This document shows, piece after piece, positions 42,169 through 52,370 of a stretch of DNA of 64,000 nt. The stretch comes from an uncultured Lachnospiraceae bacterium (GTDB lineage: Bacteria > Bacillota > Clostridia > Lachnospirales > Lachnospiraceae): NCBI GenBank assembly GCA_902794095.1, contig CADBFZ010000009.1, positions 21,596-85,595 of the forward strand, written 5' to 3'. Each line of letters starts with the position of its first letter. Position 1 is the stretch's first letter. The notes under the pieces are model-generated. The model saw nothing but the letters and a program-made list of their open reading frames with translations, had not been told where the DNA came from and searched no databases. The translations under genes and the position numbers were made by a program.

Positions 42169-42951
42169 ATGATAGATTATGCTTTTTCAATTTATGAGCT
42201 GGAATACTTCCTCCTGATACTTGTCAGGGTTTCGTGTTTTGTATATATATGTCCTTTTTTCAGCATGAGTAACACGCCGCGTCGTGTGAGGATTGCACTC
42301 AGTATTTTTATCTCGGCTCTGTTATATGAGTCGCTTCAGCCGATTGAACCGGTTATTTACCGTTCGGTTGTAACTTACGCGATAATCATTTTTAAAGAAG
42401 CTGCTGCGGGACTTCTCATCGGATTATCCGCTAACATCTGCAGTACGGTGTTTTCTTTTGCGGGATCTGTATCCGATATGGAAACGGGACTTTCAATGGT
42501 AACACTTTGGGATCCCAATACGAGAAATCAGGTCAGTATTACCGGAAATATTTTTAACTATACTTTCACGATGATACTTATCGGTAGCGGAATGTACAGG
42601 TATCTTCTCGGTGCACTCGCCGATACTTATAAGCTGATCCCGGTTAATCATGTGAACTTTAACATGGAGGGGCTGACCGCTACGGTCGTTACATTCCTTG
42701 CGGATTATATATTACTGGGATTTAGGATAATACTTCCGATATTTGCAACTATGATGCTTTTGAATGCGATACTCGGAATCATGGCTAAGGTCTCGCCTCA
42801 GATGAATATGTTTGCAGTTGGTATTCAGCTTAAGGTTATGACGGGACTTACCATCATGATACTTATTACCGGACTTATGCCGGTGGCTTCCGATATGATT
42901 TTTGAAGAGATGAAGAAGATCATGGTTTCCGTGGTTTCGAATCTCATGTAA
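42169..42951 (+). CDS. fliR: Flagellar export gate protein FliR
   Basis: 260 residues, about six membrane helices. Recognisable parts are LILVRVSCFVYICPFFSMSN, then ALSIFISALLYES, and FKEAAAGLLIGLSANICSTV. The single FliR subunit closes the FliP ring. It lies between fliQ and flhB with short gaps, as usual. Confidence 0.94.
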   Translation: MIDYAFSIYELEYFLLILVRVSCFVYICPFFSMSNTPRRVRIALSIFISALLYESLQPIEPVIYRSVVTYAIIIFKEAAAGLLIGLSANICSTVFSFAGSVSDMETGLSMVTLWDPNTRNQVSITGNIFNYTFTMILIGSGMYRYLLGALADTYKLIPVNHVNFNMEGLTATVVTFLADYILLGFRIILPIFATMMLLNAILGIMAKVSPQMNMFAVGIQLKVMTGLTIMILITGLMPVASDMIFEEMKKIMVSVVSNLM

Positions 42952-42965
42952 ACGGAGGGCTTAAG

Positions 42966-44066
42966 GTGCTTGAATTTAATCTGCAATTCTTTGCAGAAGG
43001 TGGAGACAAGACAGAAGAACCTACCGCCAAAAAATTAGACGATGCCCGAAAAGAAGGCCAGGTTGCCAAGAGTAAGGAAATCGGAAATTGTTTGGGGCTT
43101 TTTGTGTTCTTTATTGTTCTCAGATTCATGGCCGGCAGCATTTCCAACAGGTTTATAGATCTCTTCGGAAGCGTATACAGATCCATTCCCAACGTAACGG
43201 TTTATCCGTCGGGGCAAATGCCTGTAAGGGCGATGGATGCTTTGTTTAAGAACAGTCTTATCACCATTTTGGTAATTGTTCTTCCGATGATGGTGATCGG
43301 ATACATCGTAGCTTTTACCGGAGATCTTGTTCAGGTCAGGTGGAAACCTACCGCAAAACCTCTTCAGCCTAAGCTCTCGAAGATAAATCCCATTAAGGGA
43401 CTTAAGAGAATTTTTTCGATGAATTCAGTGGCAGAGCTGGTCAAGTCACTTCTTAAGATTGGTCTTGCCATACCCATCGTATATTTCTATATCAGAGATA
43501 AAGAAGGTTTGATTTTTATCCTGTACGAAATGCCTTTAGTGCAGGCCATTGTACTTATCGGAACTACCATAATCGATCTGGGTATCAGAATTTCCGCAGT
43601 CTATATCATAATCGCGGCAGCGGATTTCGGTTATCAGAAATGGAAGTTCCACAAAGATATGATGATGACCAAGCAGGAAGTTAAGGACGAGTACAAGAAC
43701 ACCGAAGGTGATCCCCAGGTTAAGGGTAAGATCAAACGTAGGATGATGGAAGCATCAAGACGTCGTATGATGCAGAAACTTCCGGAAGCGGATGTCGTCA
43801 TCACAAACCCTACGCATTATGCGGTGGCAATCAAGTACGAGCCTACGGAAAGAGATGCACCCTATGTCATAGCAAAGGGTGAACAGTATCTGGCTCAGAG
43901 GATTAAGGAAATCGCCAAAGAACACGGCGTTGAGATAGTAGAAAACAAGCCCGTCGCAAGAGCTCTTTATCACAATGTTGAAATAGGCGAATCCGTTCCT
44001 CCCGAGTTATATCAGGCTGTAGCGGAAATCCTTGCATTCGTATATCACTTGCAGGGAAAGATATAA
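42966..44066 (+). CDS. flhB: Flagellar export switch protein FlhB
   Basis: 366 residues from GTG 42966, with GGAGGG upstream. It has DKTEEPTAKKLDDARKEGQV at the start, four membrane helices, and the autocleavage site NPTH in DVVITNPTHYAVAIKYEP. Self-cleavage at N-PTH, sensed through FliK, changes substrate choice from hook to filament. Confidence 0.97.
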   Translation: MLEFNLQFFAEGGDKTEEPTAKKLDDARKEGQVAKSKEIGNCLGLFVFFIVLRFMAGSISNRFIDLFGSVYRSIPNVTVYPSGQMPVRAMDALFKNSLITILVIVLPMMVIGYIVAFTGDLVQVRWKPTAKPLQPKLSKINPIKGLKRIFSMNSVAELVKSLLKIGLAIPIVYFYIRDKEGLIFILYEMPLVQAIVLIGTTIIDLGIRISAVYIIIAAADFGYQKWKFHKDMMMTKQEVKDEYKNTEGDPQVKGKIKRRMMEASRRRMMQKLPEADVVITNPTHYAVAIKYEPTERDAPYVIAKGEQYLAQRIKEIAKEHGVEIVENKPVARALYHNVEIGESVPPELYQAVAEILAFVYHLQGKI

Positions 44067-44089
44067 AGATTAGATGAAAGGAGGATGGC

Positions 44090-46135
44090 ATGTTCAAATC
44101 GATCGGCAAATTTGATGTCTTTGTTGCAATGTATCTTGCCATCGCCATCGTCCTCTTTATCATTCCGATTCCCGCGGTAGTACTTGATATACTTTTGGCT
44201 TTTAATATTTCACTTGCAATGACCATCATGTTCGGAGCTCTTTTTTGCAAAGAAGTTCTGGATATGAGCTTTTTCCCGACACTGCTTTTGTTCACGACCT
44301 TGTTCAGAATTTCGATGAATACTTCATCGACCAGACTTATTCTTCGTGACGGATATGCAGGAAACGTCGTAGCAACCTTCGGTAATTTCGTAGGTGGCGG
44401 TGACCTTATTATCGGTGCCATCATTTTCATAATCCTGTTGATCATTCAGTTCATGGTCATCAACAAGGGTTCCGAAAGAGTATCCGAAGTTACCGCAAGA
44501 TTCACCCTGGATGCTATGCCCGGTAAACAGATGGCTATTGATGCCGACCTTAATACCGGTGCTATCGATGATGAAGAAGCAAAACGCAGAAGAGAGAAGA
44601 TTCAGAAAGAATCAGCCTTCTACGGCTCCATGGACGGTGCTGTTAAATACGTAAAGGGAGACGCTGTTGCAGGTCTTCTGATAACCGCCATCAACCTCAT
44701 CGGAGGAATTGCGCTTGCAGTTCTCAGAAGAGGTATGAGTATAGGCGATGCACTGAATTCTTTTGCAATCCTTACCATAGGTGACGGACTTGTATCACAG
44801 ATACCTTCGCTGATGATCTCTTTGTCAACCGGTATCCTCGTTACCAAAGGATCATCGGATAACGATCTGGGCGAGACCATTATCAAGCAGCTTTTCGGTC
44901 TTCCCAAGGTACTGTTTATAGTCGGCGGAATGATGACCATACTCGGAATTCTGACCGATCTGAATACCATACTTTTCGTAGCACTCGGAATTACTTTTAT
45001 CATTGCAGGTCTTTCTGTTAACAGAAAACTTCAGACCGCAGGAATTGAACTTGATGTCTCTAAAGAGGAGACTGAAGCTGAGGAGATCAGACAGCCCGAG
45101 AACGTTAACTCGCTCCTTTCCGTCGATCCCATTGAACTTGAATTCGGTTACGGAATCATTCCTCTCGCGGATGTAAATCAGGGCGGTGACCTTCTTGACC
45201 GTGTCGTAATGATCAGAAGACAGATTGCTCTTGAACTCGGTACGGTTGTTCCCATCATCCGTTTGAGAGATAACATTCAGCTTAATCCGAACCAGTACAT
45301 CATCAAGATCAAAGGTATTCAGGTAAGCGAAGGTGAGATCCTGTTTGATCACTATATGGCCATGAATCCCGGATATGTTCAGGAAGAGATAACCGGTATT
45401 CCTACCTTCGAGCCTTCCTTCCACTTGCCTGCCATCTGGATCACAGAAGGTCAGAGAGAAAAGGCAGAGACCCTCGGATACACTGTCGTCGATCCTCCTT
45501 CAATCATCGCGACACATCTAACCGAGATCATAAGACAGAATATTGATGAGCTTCTTACCAGACAGGATGTTCAGAACCTCATCAACAATGTAAAAGAAAA
45601 CAATCCCAACCTTGTGGACGAGCTTGTGCCTAAGCTTCTCGGACTCGGTGAAGTTCAGAAGGTACTTCAGAACCTTCTTCGTGAAGGCGTATCCATAAGA
45701 GATCTTCTTACCATACTTGAGACTCTTGCCGATTTTGCACCTACCACAAGGGATACGGATATACTTACCGAATATGTTAGACAGGCCCTTAAGAGAGCTA
45801 TATCCGCAAGATATTTTGCACAGAATGATACCAACTCTGTCGTAACCCTCGATCCCAAGATCGAGCAGGAAATCATGAGTTGCGTTAAGCAGACCGAGAA
45901 CGGATCGTTTATCAATATGGATCCTGCACGTACCCATGCGATCCTTGATTCCGTCAAGGTTGAAATGCAGAAACTTGAGAATCTCGGCAAGACTCCCATT
46001 ATAGTCACTTCGCCGATAGTAAGGATTTACTTCAGAAAACTTACGGAGGATTACTACAAAGACCTGATCGTCGTTTCTTACAACGAGGTTGATTCCAGTG
46101 TCAATCTGACATCGGTCGGAATGGTTACCGCTTAA
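44090..46135 (+). CDS. flhA: Flagellar export gate protein FlhA
   Basis: 681 residues, usual length. The first ~330 residues have about eight membrane helices with the FHIPEP segment (FNISLAMTIMFGALF; MPGKQMAIDADLNTGAIDD). The cytoplasmic domain after residue ~345 docks chaperones and substrates. Start by AAAGGAGGATGGC. flhF begins 1 bp after its stop. Confidence 0.97.
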   Translation: MFKSIGKFDVFVAMYLAIAIVLFIIPIPAVVLDILLAFNISLAMTIMFGALFCKEVLDMSFFPTLLLFTTLFRISMNTSSTRLILRDGYAGNVVATFGNFVGGGDLIIGAIIFIILLIIQFMVINKGSERVSEVTARFTLDAMPGKQMAIDADLNTGAIDDEEAKRRREKIQKESAFYGSMDGAVKYVKGDAVAGLLITAINLIGGIALAVLRRGMSIGDALNSFAILTIGDGLVSQIPSLMISLSTGILVTKGSSDNDLGETIIKQLFGLPKVLFIVGGMMTILGILTDLNTILFVALGITFIIAGLSVNRKLQTAGIELDVSKEETEAEEIRQPENVNSLLSVDPIELEFGYGIIPLADVNQGGDLLDRVVMIRRQIALELGTVVPIIRLRDNIQLNPNQYIIKIKGIQVSEGEILFDHYMAMNPGYVQEEITGIPTFEPSFHLPAIWITEGQREKAETLGYTVVDPPSIIATHLTEIIRQNIDELLTRQDVQNLINNVKENNPNLVDELVPKLLGLGEVQKVLQNLLREGVSIRDLLTILETLADFAPTTRDTDILTEYVRQALKRAISARYFAQNDTNSVVTLDPKIEQEIMSCVKQTENGSFINMDPARTHAILDSVKVEMQKLENLGKTPIIVTSPIVRIYFRKLTEDYYKDLIVVSYNEVDSSVNLTSVGMVTA

Positions 46136-46136
46136 A

Positions 46137-47435
46137 ATGATCATTAAAAAATTTGTAGGAAAAAATGAAGAAGAAGCAACAAGCCTTGCCAAGAAAGATC
46201 TCGGCGAGAATCTTGTTATCATGAATGTCCGCAAGGTTAAGGCTAAACCTCCCTTTGCATTCTTAAAGAGTAAGAGAGTAGAGGTTACCGCTGCAATCGA
46301 GGAAGAAGATCCCGGAATGGAAAGGATCAGAAAGATTGCAAGAGCACAGGATTCTGCACAGCAGAAAGCTGCAGCTCAGCCCGAAGTTCAGGCAGCGTCT
46401 CAGACTACGGCTCAGCCCGCAGCAGCTGCACAGGCTAAAGCTCCCGCACAGCCTGCTCCCGCGCCTTCAACTACCGCATCCGCGGTTAACATCGAGGCTA
46501 AGCTGGATAATCTCCAGAATATGCTCGAGAAGAAACTCGGAACAGCTGCAGAACCCAAGAAGGAAGAAAAGCCTGCTCCTGCTCCCGAGGCAAAACCTGC
46601 CGAGCCTGTGCAGACCGAGGGCGAAGAACCTGACAGAGAAACATCCAGATTTTTAAGACTTCTCTATAATACGATGATAGATAATGACATCGATGAGAAG
46701 TATGTAAATGAACTTGTCAGCAATGCTGATAAGATCGGAAAGCCCGGAGCCAAACTGGATCATTATCTCAGCGCAGTTTATCAGAAGATGATCCTCAGAT
46801 TCGGTAAGGCTGACGGTATAGCCGAGCGTGCGGCAAAAGGTCCTGTCGTTATCTTTTTCATAGGACCTACAGGAGTAGGTAAGACTACGACGATAGCCAA
46901 GGTTGCAAGTTCATTATCCGTTAACGATAAAAAGAAAGTAGCGCTCCTTACTACCGACACATACAGAATTGCAGCAGCAGATCAGCTCAGAACTTACGCA
47001 AGTATTCTTGAAGTTCCCTTCAGGGTTATATATTCCGAAGATGAGCTTTTGATCGCATGTGATGATTTCAAGGATTGTGATTATATTCTGGTTGATACTG
47101 CGGGACATTCACATAAGAGTGAAGAGCTCCTTGCAAGACAGCGCAGTTACATGGCATGTCTTCCCGAGACCTTTACCAAACAGTGTTTCCTGGTAGTCAG
47201 TGCGACGACCAAATATAAGGATCTTAAGAAGATCGTAGACAACTATAAAACTGTATCGGATTTTCAACTTATTTTTACAAAACTTGACGAGACATCAACC
47301 CTCGGTAGCCTGTATAATATAAGGTGCTATTCCGAATCACCGATCGCATTTGTAACATGCGGTCAGAACGTACCTGATGACATCGAGACTTTTAATGCTC
47401 AACGCATAGTTAAGCAACTGCTGGGAGGAGAGTAA
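46137..47435 (+). CDS. flhF: Flagellar placement GTPase FlhF
   Basis: 432 residues. A basic N-terminal region (KKFVGKNEEEATSLAKKDLG), a Pro/Ala/Gln-rich linker (about 75-160) and an SRP-type NG domain: G1 IGPTGVGKTTTIAKVAS, ATPase-like LLTTDTYRIAAADQLRTYA, DTAGHSHKSEELL (DTAG; neighbours are usually R-x-S) and TKLDETSTLGSLYN. FlhF sets flagellum position and number and recruits early basal-body parts. Confidence 0.94.
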   Translation: MIIKKFVGKNEEEATSLAKKDLGENLVIMNVRKVKAKPPFAFLKSKRVEVTAAIEEEDPGMERIRKIARAQDSAQQKAAAQPEVQAASQTTAQPAAAAQAKAPAQPAPAPSTTASAVNIEAKLDNLQNMLEKKLGTAAEPKKEEKPAPAPEAKPAEPVQTEGEEPDRETSRFLRLLYNTMIDNDIDEKYVNELVSNADKIGKPGAKLDHYLSAVYQKMILRFGKADGIAERAAKGPVVIFFIGPTGVGKTTTIAKVASSLSVNDKKKVALLTTDTYRIAAADQLRTYASILEVPFRVIYSEDELLIACDDFKDCDYILVDTAGHSHKSEELLARQRSYMACLPETFTKQCFLVVSATTKYKDLKKIVDNYKTVSDFQLIFTKLDETSTLGSLYNIRCYSESPIAFVTCGQNVPDDIETFNAQRIVKQLLGGE

Positions 47436-47438
47436 GGC

Positions 47439-48308
47439 ATGGATCAGGCTGAATCACTCCGTATCATCAAAGCCAGCAGGCAGGCCAGACCTCTTGCAAG
47501 GGTGATAACTGTTACAAGCGGAAAAGGCGGAGTCGGAAAATCAAATACTGCGATCAACCTTGCCATATGGCTTAAGAAGCTGGGCAAGCGTGTGATAATC
47601 CTTGATGCGGATTTTGGTCTTGCAAATATTGAGATAATGTTCGGAACTGTTCCCAAGCATAATCTTTGCGATCTTATCTATCAGGGTAAAAATATCAAAG
47701 ATATCATTACCTGGGGGCCCGGAGAAGTCGGATTTATATCCGGCGGAAGCGGAATAGCCGGCATGTCGAATCTCAGTAATGATTATTTGAATTATATTAT
47801 TCAGAATCTTTCGGAACTTGATTCGATTGCTGATATAATAATAGTTGATACGGGTGCGGGTATATCGGATGCCGTTTTGGAATTCCTGGTTGCAAGCGGC
47901 GAGATACTCCTTATAACAACCCACGAACCCACAAGCATTACCGATTCGTATTCACTTCTTAAAGCTCTTGCGAGACACCCGAGGTATAACCCTCAGGAAA
48001 CCACGGTCAGGATGATAGCAAACCGTGTCGGCAAGGAAGCTGACGGACAAACGCTTTATAAAAAGCTTAATTCGGTAGTACAGAGATTTCTGAAACTGCC
48101 GCTTACTTATCTGGGATGCGTTCCGTATGACTCGCAATTATCCGATGCGGTCATGCAGCAGATGCCGGTATCACTTAAGAATCCTGCGGCTAAGTCTTCC
48201 CTTGCATATGAGAAGATTGCAAGAAGCCTGCTTGATGAAAATTATACGGGAGCTCCTAAAGCCAGAGGAATGGCGGCGTTTTTCTCACATATAGTTTCAA
48301 GAAGATAG
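47439..48308 (+). CDS. flhG: Flagellar number regulator FlhG (FleN/YlxH)
   Basis: 289 residues, MinD-like ATPase. Deviant Walker A (TSGKGGVGKSNTAINLA), switch region VIILDADFGLANIEIMFG and IIVDTGAGISDAVLEFL. The N-terminal peptide (MDQAESLRIIKASR) resembles the segment that activates FlhF. FlhG limits flagellar number and interacts with FliM/FliY. Confidence 0.94.
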   Translation: MDQAESLRIIKASRQARPLARVITVTSGKGGVGKSNTAINLAIWLKKLGKRVIILDADFGLANIEIMFGTVPKHNLCDLIYQGKNIKDIITWGPGEVGFISGGSGIAGMSNLSNDYLNYIIQNLSELDSIADIIIVDTGAGISDAVLEFLVASGEILLITTHEPTSITDSYSLLKALARHPRYNPQETTVRMIANRVGKEADGQTLYKKLNSVVQRFLKLPLTYLGCVPYDSQLSDAVMQQMPVSLKNPAAKSSLAYEKIARSLLDENYTGAPKARGMAAFFSHIVSRR

Positions 48309-48327
48309 TAAAGGGAGAGGATTTATT

Positions 48328-49047
48328 ATGCTTAACAATTTTATTTCACCGGGGGACAGAGTAGAACTCACTGCGGTGGATCGTAAATTGAACGATTCGG
48401 ATAAGAACGATAACTCGAAATTTTACGAGACCAAGATTGTTGATATCATATCGGAAGACTCGATAGAAGTTCAGATGCCCATTGAGCAGACCAAGCTTAT
48501 CCTTCTTCCCGTTGATGCCGAATTCAACATGATCGTTTATACCGGTGCAGGCCTCTATCAGTGTTTTGTAAGAGTTGTGGACAGGTATAAATCAAACAAT
48601 ATCTACGTTCTGGTACTTGAGCTTACAAGTAACCTCAGAAAGTACCAGAGAAGAGAGTATTACAGATTCAGTTGTGCACTGGAGATGTGCTCGAGAAATC
48701 TCGTAGAGGAAGAAGTTAATGCAGTAGCCAATAAGAGTCCTCTCTACCTGCAGCCCAATCTTCCCATTAAGAGAAGTGTAATCGTAGATATCTCCGGCGG
48801 CGGACTCAGATTCATGTCCAACCAGAAGTATGAGCCCGGCAGCATGCTCTATATCAGCTACAATCTTCTCATCGGCGGAGAACGTAAAAAATACGAGCTT
48901 ATCGGTAAGGTTCTACTCGTTAAAGAGCTTGAAAACAGAGCAGGAACATATGAGCACAGAGTTCAGTATGTAAACATGGAACGCGGTGCCAGAGAAGAAA
49001 TTATAAGGTTTATTTTCGAAGAAGAAAGAAAGAACCTCAAAAGATAA
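48328..49047 (+). CDS. YcgR-like c-di-GMP receptor (PilZ domain)
   Basis: 239 residues. N-terminal YcgR-type domain (FISPGDRVELTAVDRKLNDS) and C-terminal PilZ domain with both c-di-GMP-binding signatures: RxxxR in YQRREYYRF and DxSxxG in IVDISGGGLRFMS. Such proteins (YpfA/DgrA in Bacillus) bind the motor or stator and slow swimming when c-di-GMP is high. It links motility to the second messenger that HD-GYP proteins degrade. Confidence 0.92.
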   Translation: MLNNFISPGDRVELTAVDRKLNDSDKNDNSKFYETKIVDIISEDSIEVQMPIEQTKLILLPVDAEFNMIVYTGAGLYQCFVRVVDRYKSNNIYVLVLELTSNLRKYQRREYYRFSCALEMCSRNLVEEEVNAVANKSPLYLQPNLPIKRSVIVDISGGGLRFMSNQKYEPGSMLYISYNLLIGGERKKYELIGKVLLVKELENRAGTYEHRVQYVNMERGAREEIIRFIFEEERKNLKR

Positions 49048-49100
49048 AAAATAGTATATAATAAGAGTTATAAAACCTAAATTCAAGGCGGTGACTGCAT

Positions 49101-50180
49101 ATGAAGAAAAAAGTTTTGGTTGTTGACGACTCTGCACTTATGAGAAGAGTGCTCTGTGATATAATCAATTCAGATGATGGTTTCGAAGTGACCGGAAGAG
49201 CTATTAACGGTTTGGAAGCTTTGGAACTCGTCAAGAAAAATACATATGATGTCATAGTCTTGGATGTTAATATGCCCAAGATGAACGGCCTTCAGTTCCT
49301 CTCCGAATTGAAGAAAGCAAATCTTCCTCAGAGAGTGATGATGGCCAGTACGGATACCATGGAGGGCGCGCAAACTACCATGGATGCTCTGGAGCTCGGA
49401 GCACTCGATTTCGTACACAAACCCGATCAGGCAAATGCCTGTCGCGAAGATGATTTCACCCGTCCTTTTTTACAGACGTTAAAGGGTGTAGCTTCTTCAA
49501 GAATTCCCGTATTCGAGGATAAAGCCAAAGAGAGGGCGAAGAAAGATAAATCCGAACAGTTTATCAATCTCTTGTCCAAATCAGCCGGCAAAATTACGGG
49601 TTCCAAGATTGTGGCTATAGCAAGTTCAACGGGAGGCCCCAAAGCTCTTGCTTCGGTAATTCCTTTACTCCCTGCGAACCTCGATGCACCTGTTGTACTT
49701 GTACAGCACATGCCTAAAGGTTTCACTGCAACGCTTGCTCAGAGACTTAATTCGACTTCCAAGATCGCTGTATGCGAGGCAGCCGAAGGACAGGTTCTTG
49801 AAAAGGGACATGTATATATCTCTGCAGGCGGAATGCACATGAACGTTAAGACACAAGGTGCAGGTAAGTACGTCATTCATTACACTGACGAACCTACCAG
49901 AGAGGGTGTAAAGCCCTGTGCCAATTATATGTATGAGTCCCTGATAGATTCCAAGTTCGATCACATCGTGTGTTGCGTTTTAACCGGGATGGGTGCTGAC
50001 GGAACTGAAGGTATCAAAAATCTCAAGGCAAAGCGCAAAGCATTCGTGATCTCCCAGGATGAAGCATCATCTACCATTTATGGTATGCCGAGAGCCGTAT
50101 ACAACGCAGGTTTATCTGACCAGGTTGTGGCACTCGACAAAGTGGCAGAAGAGATATCGATGAGAATAGGTCTCAGCTGA
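49101..50180 (+). CDS. cheB: Chemotaxis methylesterase/deamidase CheB
   Basis: 359 residues. Receiver domain with D9-D10 and phosphoacceptor D55 (VIVLDVNMPKMNG), a linker, then the methylesterase with the catalytic Ser (AIASSTGGPKAL), His (LVQHMPKGFTA) and Asp (TGMGADGTEG). It removes methyl groups from chemoreceptors as part of adaptation; CheR is not in the window. The 53 bp before it hold no obvious promoter. Confidence 0.96.
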   Translation: MKKKVLVVDDSALMRRVLCDIINSDDGFEVTGRAINGLEALELVKKNTYDVIVLDVNMPKMNGLQFLSELKKANLPQRVMMASTDTMEGAQTTMDALELGALDFVHKPDQANACREDDFTRPFLQTLKGVASSRIPVFEDKAKERAKKDKSEQFINLLSKSAGKITGSKIVAIASSTGGPKALASVIPLLPANLDAPVVLVQHMPKGFTATLAQRLNSTSKIAVCEAAEGQVLEKGHVYISAGGMHMNVKTQGAGKYVIHYTDEPTREGVKPCANYMYESLIDSKFDHIVCCVLTGMGADGTEGIKNLKAKRKAFVISQDEASSTIYGMPRAVYNAGLSDQVVALDKVAEEISMRIGLS

Positions 50181-50220
50181 TCTTTTCATCATCTGATAAA
50201 ACACAATGGAGGGATAAATT

Positions 50221-52350
50221 ATGGATGTCAGTCAATATCTTGAGATCTTTCTTGATGAGACTAACGAGCACTTGCAGAGTCTGAACACACAGATCCTAAA
50301 CCTCGAGCAGAATCCTGAGGATTCGGACACCATTAACGAGATTTTCCGTGCCGCTCACTCCCTTAAGGGTATGGCGGGAACCATGGGATATAAGAGAATG
50401 CAGAATCTCACCCATGATATGGAAAATGTATTCTCCGAAGTAAGAGCCGGAAACATTAAGGTCGGTCCCGAAATGATCGATACTTTGTTCCAGTGCCTTG
50501 ATGCGCTTCAGGAATACACCGATAATGTAAAAAATTCTTCTGATGAGGGAACCAACGACAACGAACCCCTTATCAAACTTCTCAATGATTATCTTAACGG
50601 CAAGGGTGGCTCAGACGCCGCACCTGCACCTGCATCAGCAGAGGCAGCACCTGCCGCATCAGAGAGCACATCAGGCGATTCCAATGAAAAATGGAATCAG
50701 ATTAAGCTCGATGATTCCCAGATCAAAGTTATAAGCGAAGCGCTTAAGTCCGGTATGAAGGTTTACGGACTTACCGTTTCTGTTAAAGAATCCTGCATCC
50801 TTAAGGCTGCAAGAGCTTTTCTTGTACTCAAAGCCATCGAGGAAAAGGGAGGAGAGATCATTATTTCAGATCCTTCTTCACAGGATATCGAAGATGAAAA
50901 GTTCGATTTCGATTTCACTCTCATCGTAGTTGCAGAGTGTCCTATCGAAGAACTTATCAAGGCTTCATCCGATGTTTCCGAAATCGATAAGGTTATCGGA
51001 GCTCCCATTGACCTTGATAAGATGCACACCGAAGATGAGGAATCATCCGAGGAAGCAGCTCCCGCTCAGGAAGCAGCACCTGCACCCGCAGCCGCAGCAC
51101 CCGCTGCACCTGCACCCGCAGCAGCCGCTCCCGCAGCACCTGCAGCTCAGGCAGCAGGAAACAAGCCTGCCGAGAAGAAGCCCGGCAAGCCTGTTGTTAA
51201 CAGAACAATCAGAGTAGATATCGAGAAGCTCGATTCACTCATGAACCTCGTATCCGAGCTCATTATTGCTAAGAACAGCCTTGTTTCCGCATCAGCAGAA
51301 TCAGGTGCAGGTTCCAATAATGACTTCAATGAGAAGATTGAATATCTTGAAAATGTCACCACGAATCTTCACGAGTCAGTTATGAAGGTTCGAATGGTAC
51401 CTATTGAAAATACCGTTCAGAAGTTCCCTCGTATGATCAGAGATCTTAACAAGAAGCTCGGCAAGAAGATGGAACTGTACATGACCGGTGAAGATACCGA
51501 ACTTGACCGTACCGTTGTTGATGAGATCGGTGACCCTCTGATGCACCTCCTCAGAAATTCAGCGGACCATGGTATCGAGTCTGCGGAAATCCGTGCTCAG
51601 CGCGGTAAGCCCGAGACCGGTTCAATCTTCCTCGATGCATATCAGGAAGGTAACAACGTCATCATCGAAGTAAGAGATGACGGTAACGGAATCGATGTTG
51701 AAGCTGTTAAGGCTAAGGGAATCGAAAGAGGAGTTATCACTCCCGAGCAGGCTGCTTCCATGGCAGATAAGGATGCGGTTAACCTTCTTTTCCATCCCGG
51801 ATTCTCAACCGCAAAGGTTATCACCGATGTATCCGGAAGAGGCGTTGGTCTTGACGTTGTTAAGTCTAAGATCGAAGCTCTCAGCGGTGAAGTAAGTGTT
51901 AAGTCCGAACTAGGTGTAGGTTCTACCTGGACCATCAGACTTCCTCTTACCCTTGCTATTATTCAGACCCTCATGGTCGTTGTCGGTGGAGAGAAGTATG
52001 CTATTTCTCTCGGATCAATCGAGACCATCGAGACCATTCCCGAGAAGGACATCAAGTACGTCGAGAACAAAGAGGTTATCAACCTTCGTGGTAACGTTCT
52101 TCCTCTTATCAGACTTAATCAGCTTATCGACGTTGAATCCCAGTCTCCCGAAGACGGCAATCTTACCGTTGTTATCGTTAAGAAGGGCGATAAGATGGCA
52201 GGTATCGTAGTTGACGAGCTCAGAGGTCAGCAGGAAATAGTTATTAAGTCTCTCGGAAAATATATTAAACAGGTCAAATTCATCAGTGGTGCTACTATCC
52301 TCGGTGATGGCGAAGTTGCTCTCATCCTCGATACCAATGCGCTTCTTTGA
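50221..52350 (+). CDS. cheA: Chemotaxis histidine kinase CheA
   Basis: 709 residues. P1 domain with phospho-His H46 (FRAAHSLKGMAGTMGY), a P2-like CheY-binding region, an Ala/Pro-rich linker (about 280-320), P3 dimerisation, P4 kinase with N box (LLRNSADHGIE), and G boxes (DDGNGID; SGRGVGLDVVKSKI), then a CheW-like P5 domain. It is the central kinase of the array. GGAGG precedes ATG 50221. Confidence 0.97.
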   Translation: MDVSQYLEIFLDETNEHLQSLNTQILNLEQNPEDSDTINEIFRAAHSLKGMAGTMGYKRMQNLTHDMENVFSEVRAGNIKVGPEMIDTLFQCLDALQEYTDNVKNSSDEGTNDNEPLIKLLNDYLNGKGGSDAAPAPASAEAAPAASESTSGDSNEKWNQIKLDDSQIKVISEALKSGMKVYGLTVSVKESCILKAARAFLVLKAIEEKGGEIIISDPSSQDIEDEKFDFDFTLIVVAECPIEELIKASSDVSEIDKVIGAPIDLDKMHTEDEESSEEAAPAQEAAPAPAAAAPAAPAPAAAAPAAPAAQAAGNKPAEKKPGKPVVNRTIRVDIEKLDSLMNLVSELIIAKNSLVSASAESGAGSNNDFNEKIEYLENVTTNLHESVMKVRMVPIENTVQKFPRMIRDLNKKLGKKMELYMTGEDTELDRTVVDEIGDPLMHLLRNSADHGIESAEIRAQRGKPETGSIFLDAYQEGNNVIIEVRDDGNGIDVEAVKAKGIERGVITPEQAASMADKDAVNLLFHPGFSTAKVITDVSGRGVGLDVVKSKIEALSGEVSVKSELGVGSTWTIRLPLTLAIIQTLMVVVGGEKYAISLGSIETIETIPEKDIKYVENKEVINLRGNVLPLIRLNQLIDVESQSPEDGNLTVVIVKKGDKMAGIVVDELRGQQEIVIKSLGKYIKQVKFISGATILGDGEVALILDTNALL

Positions 52351-52370
52351 TAGCAGAAAGGCAGGTTAAT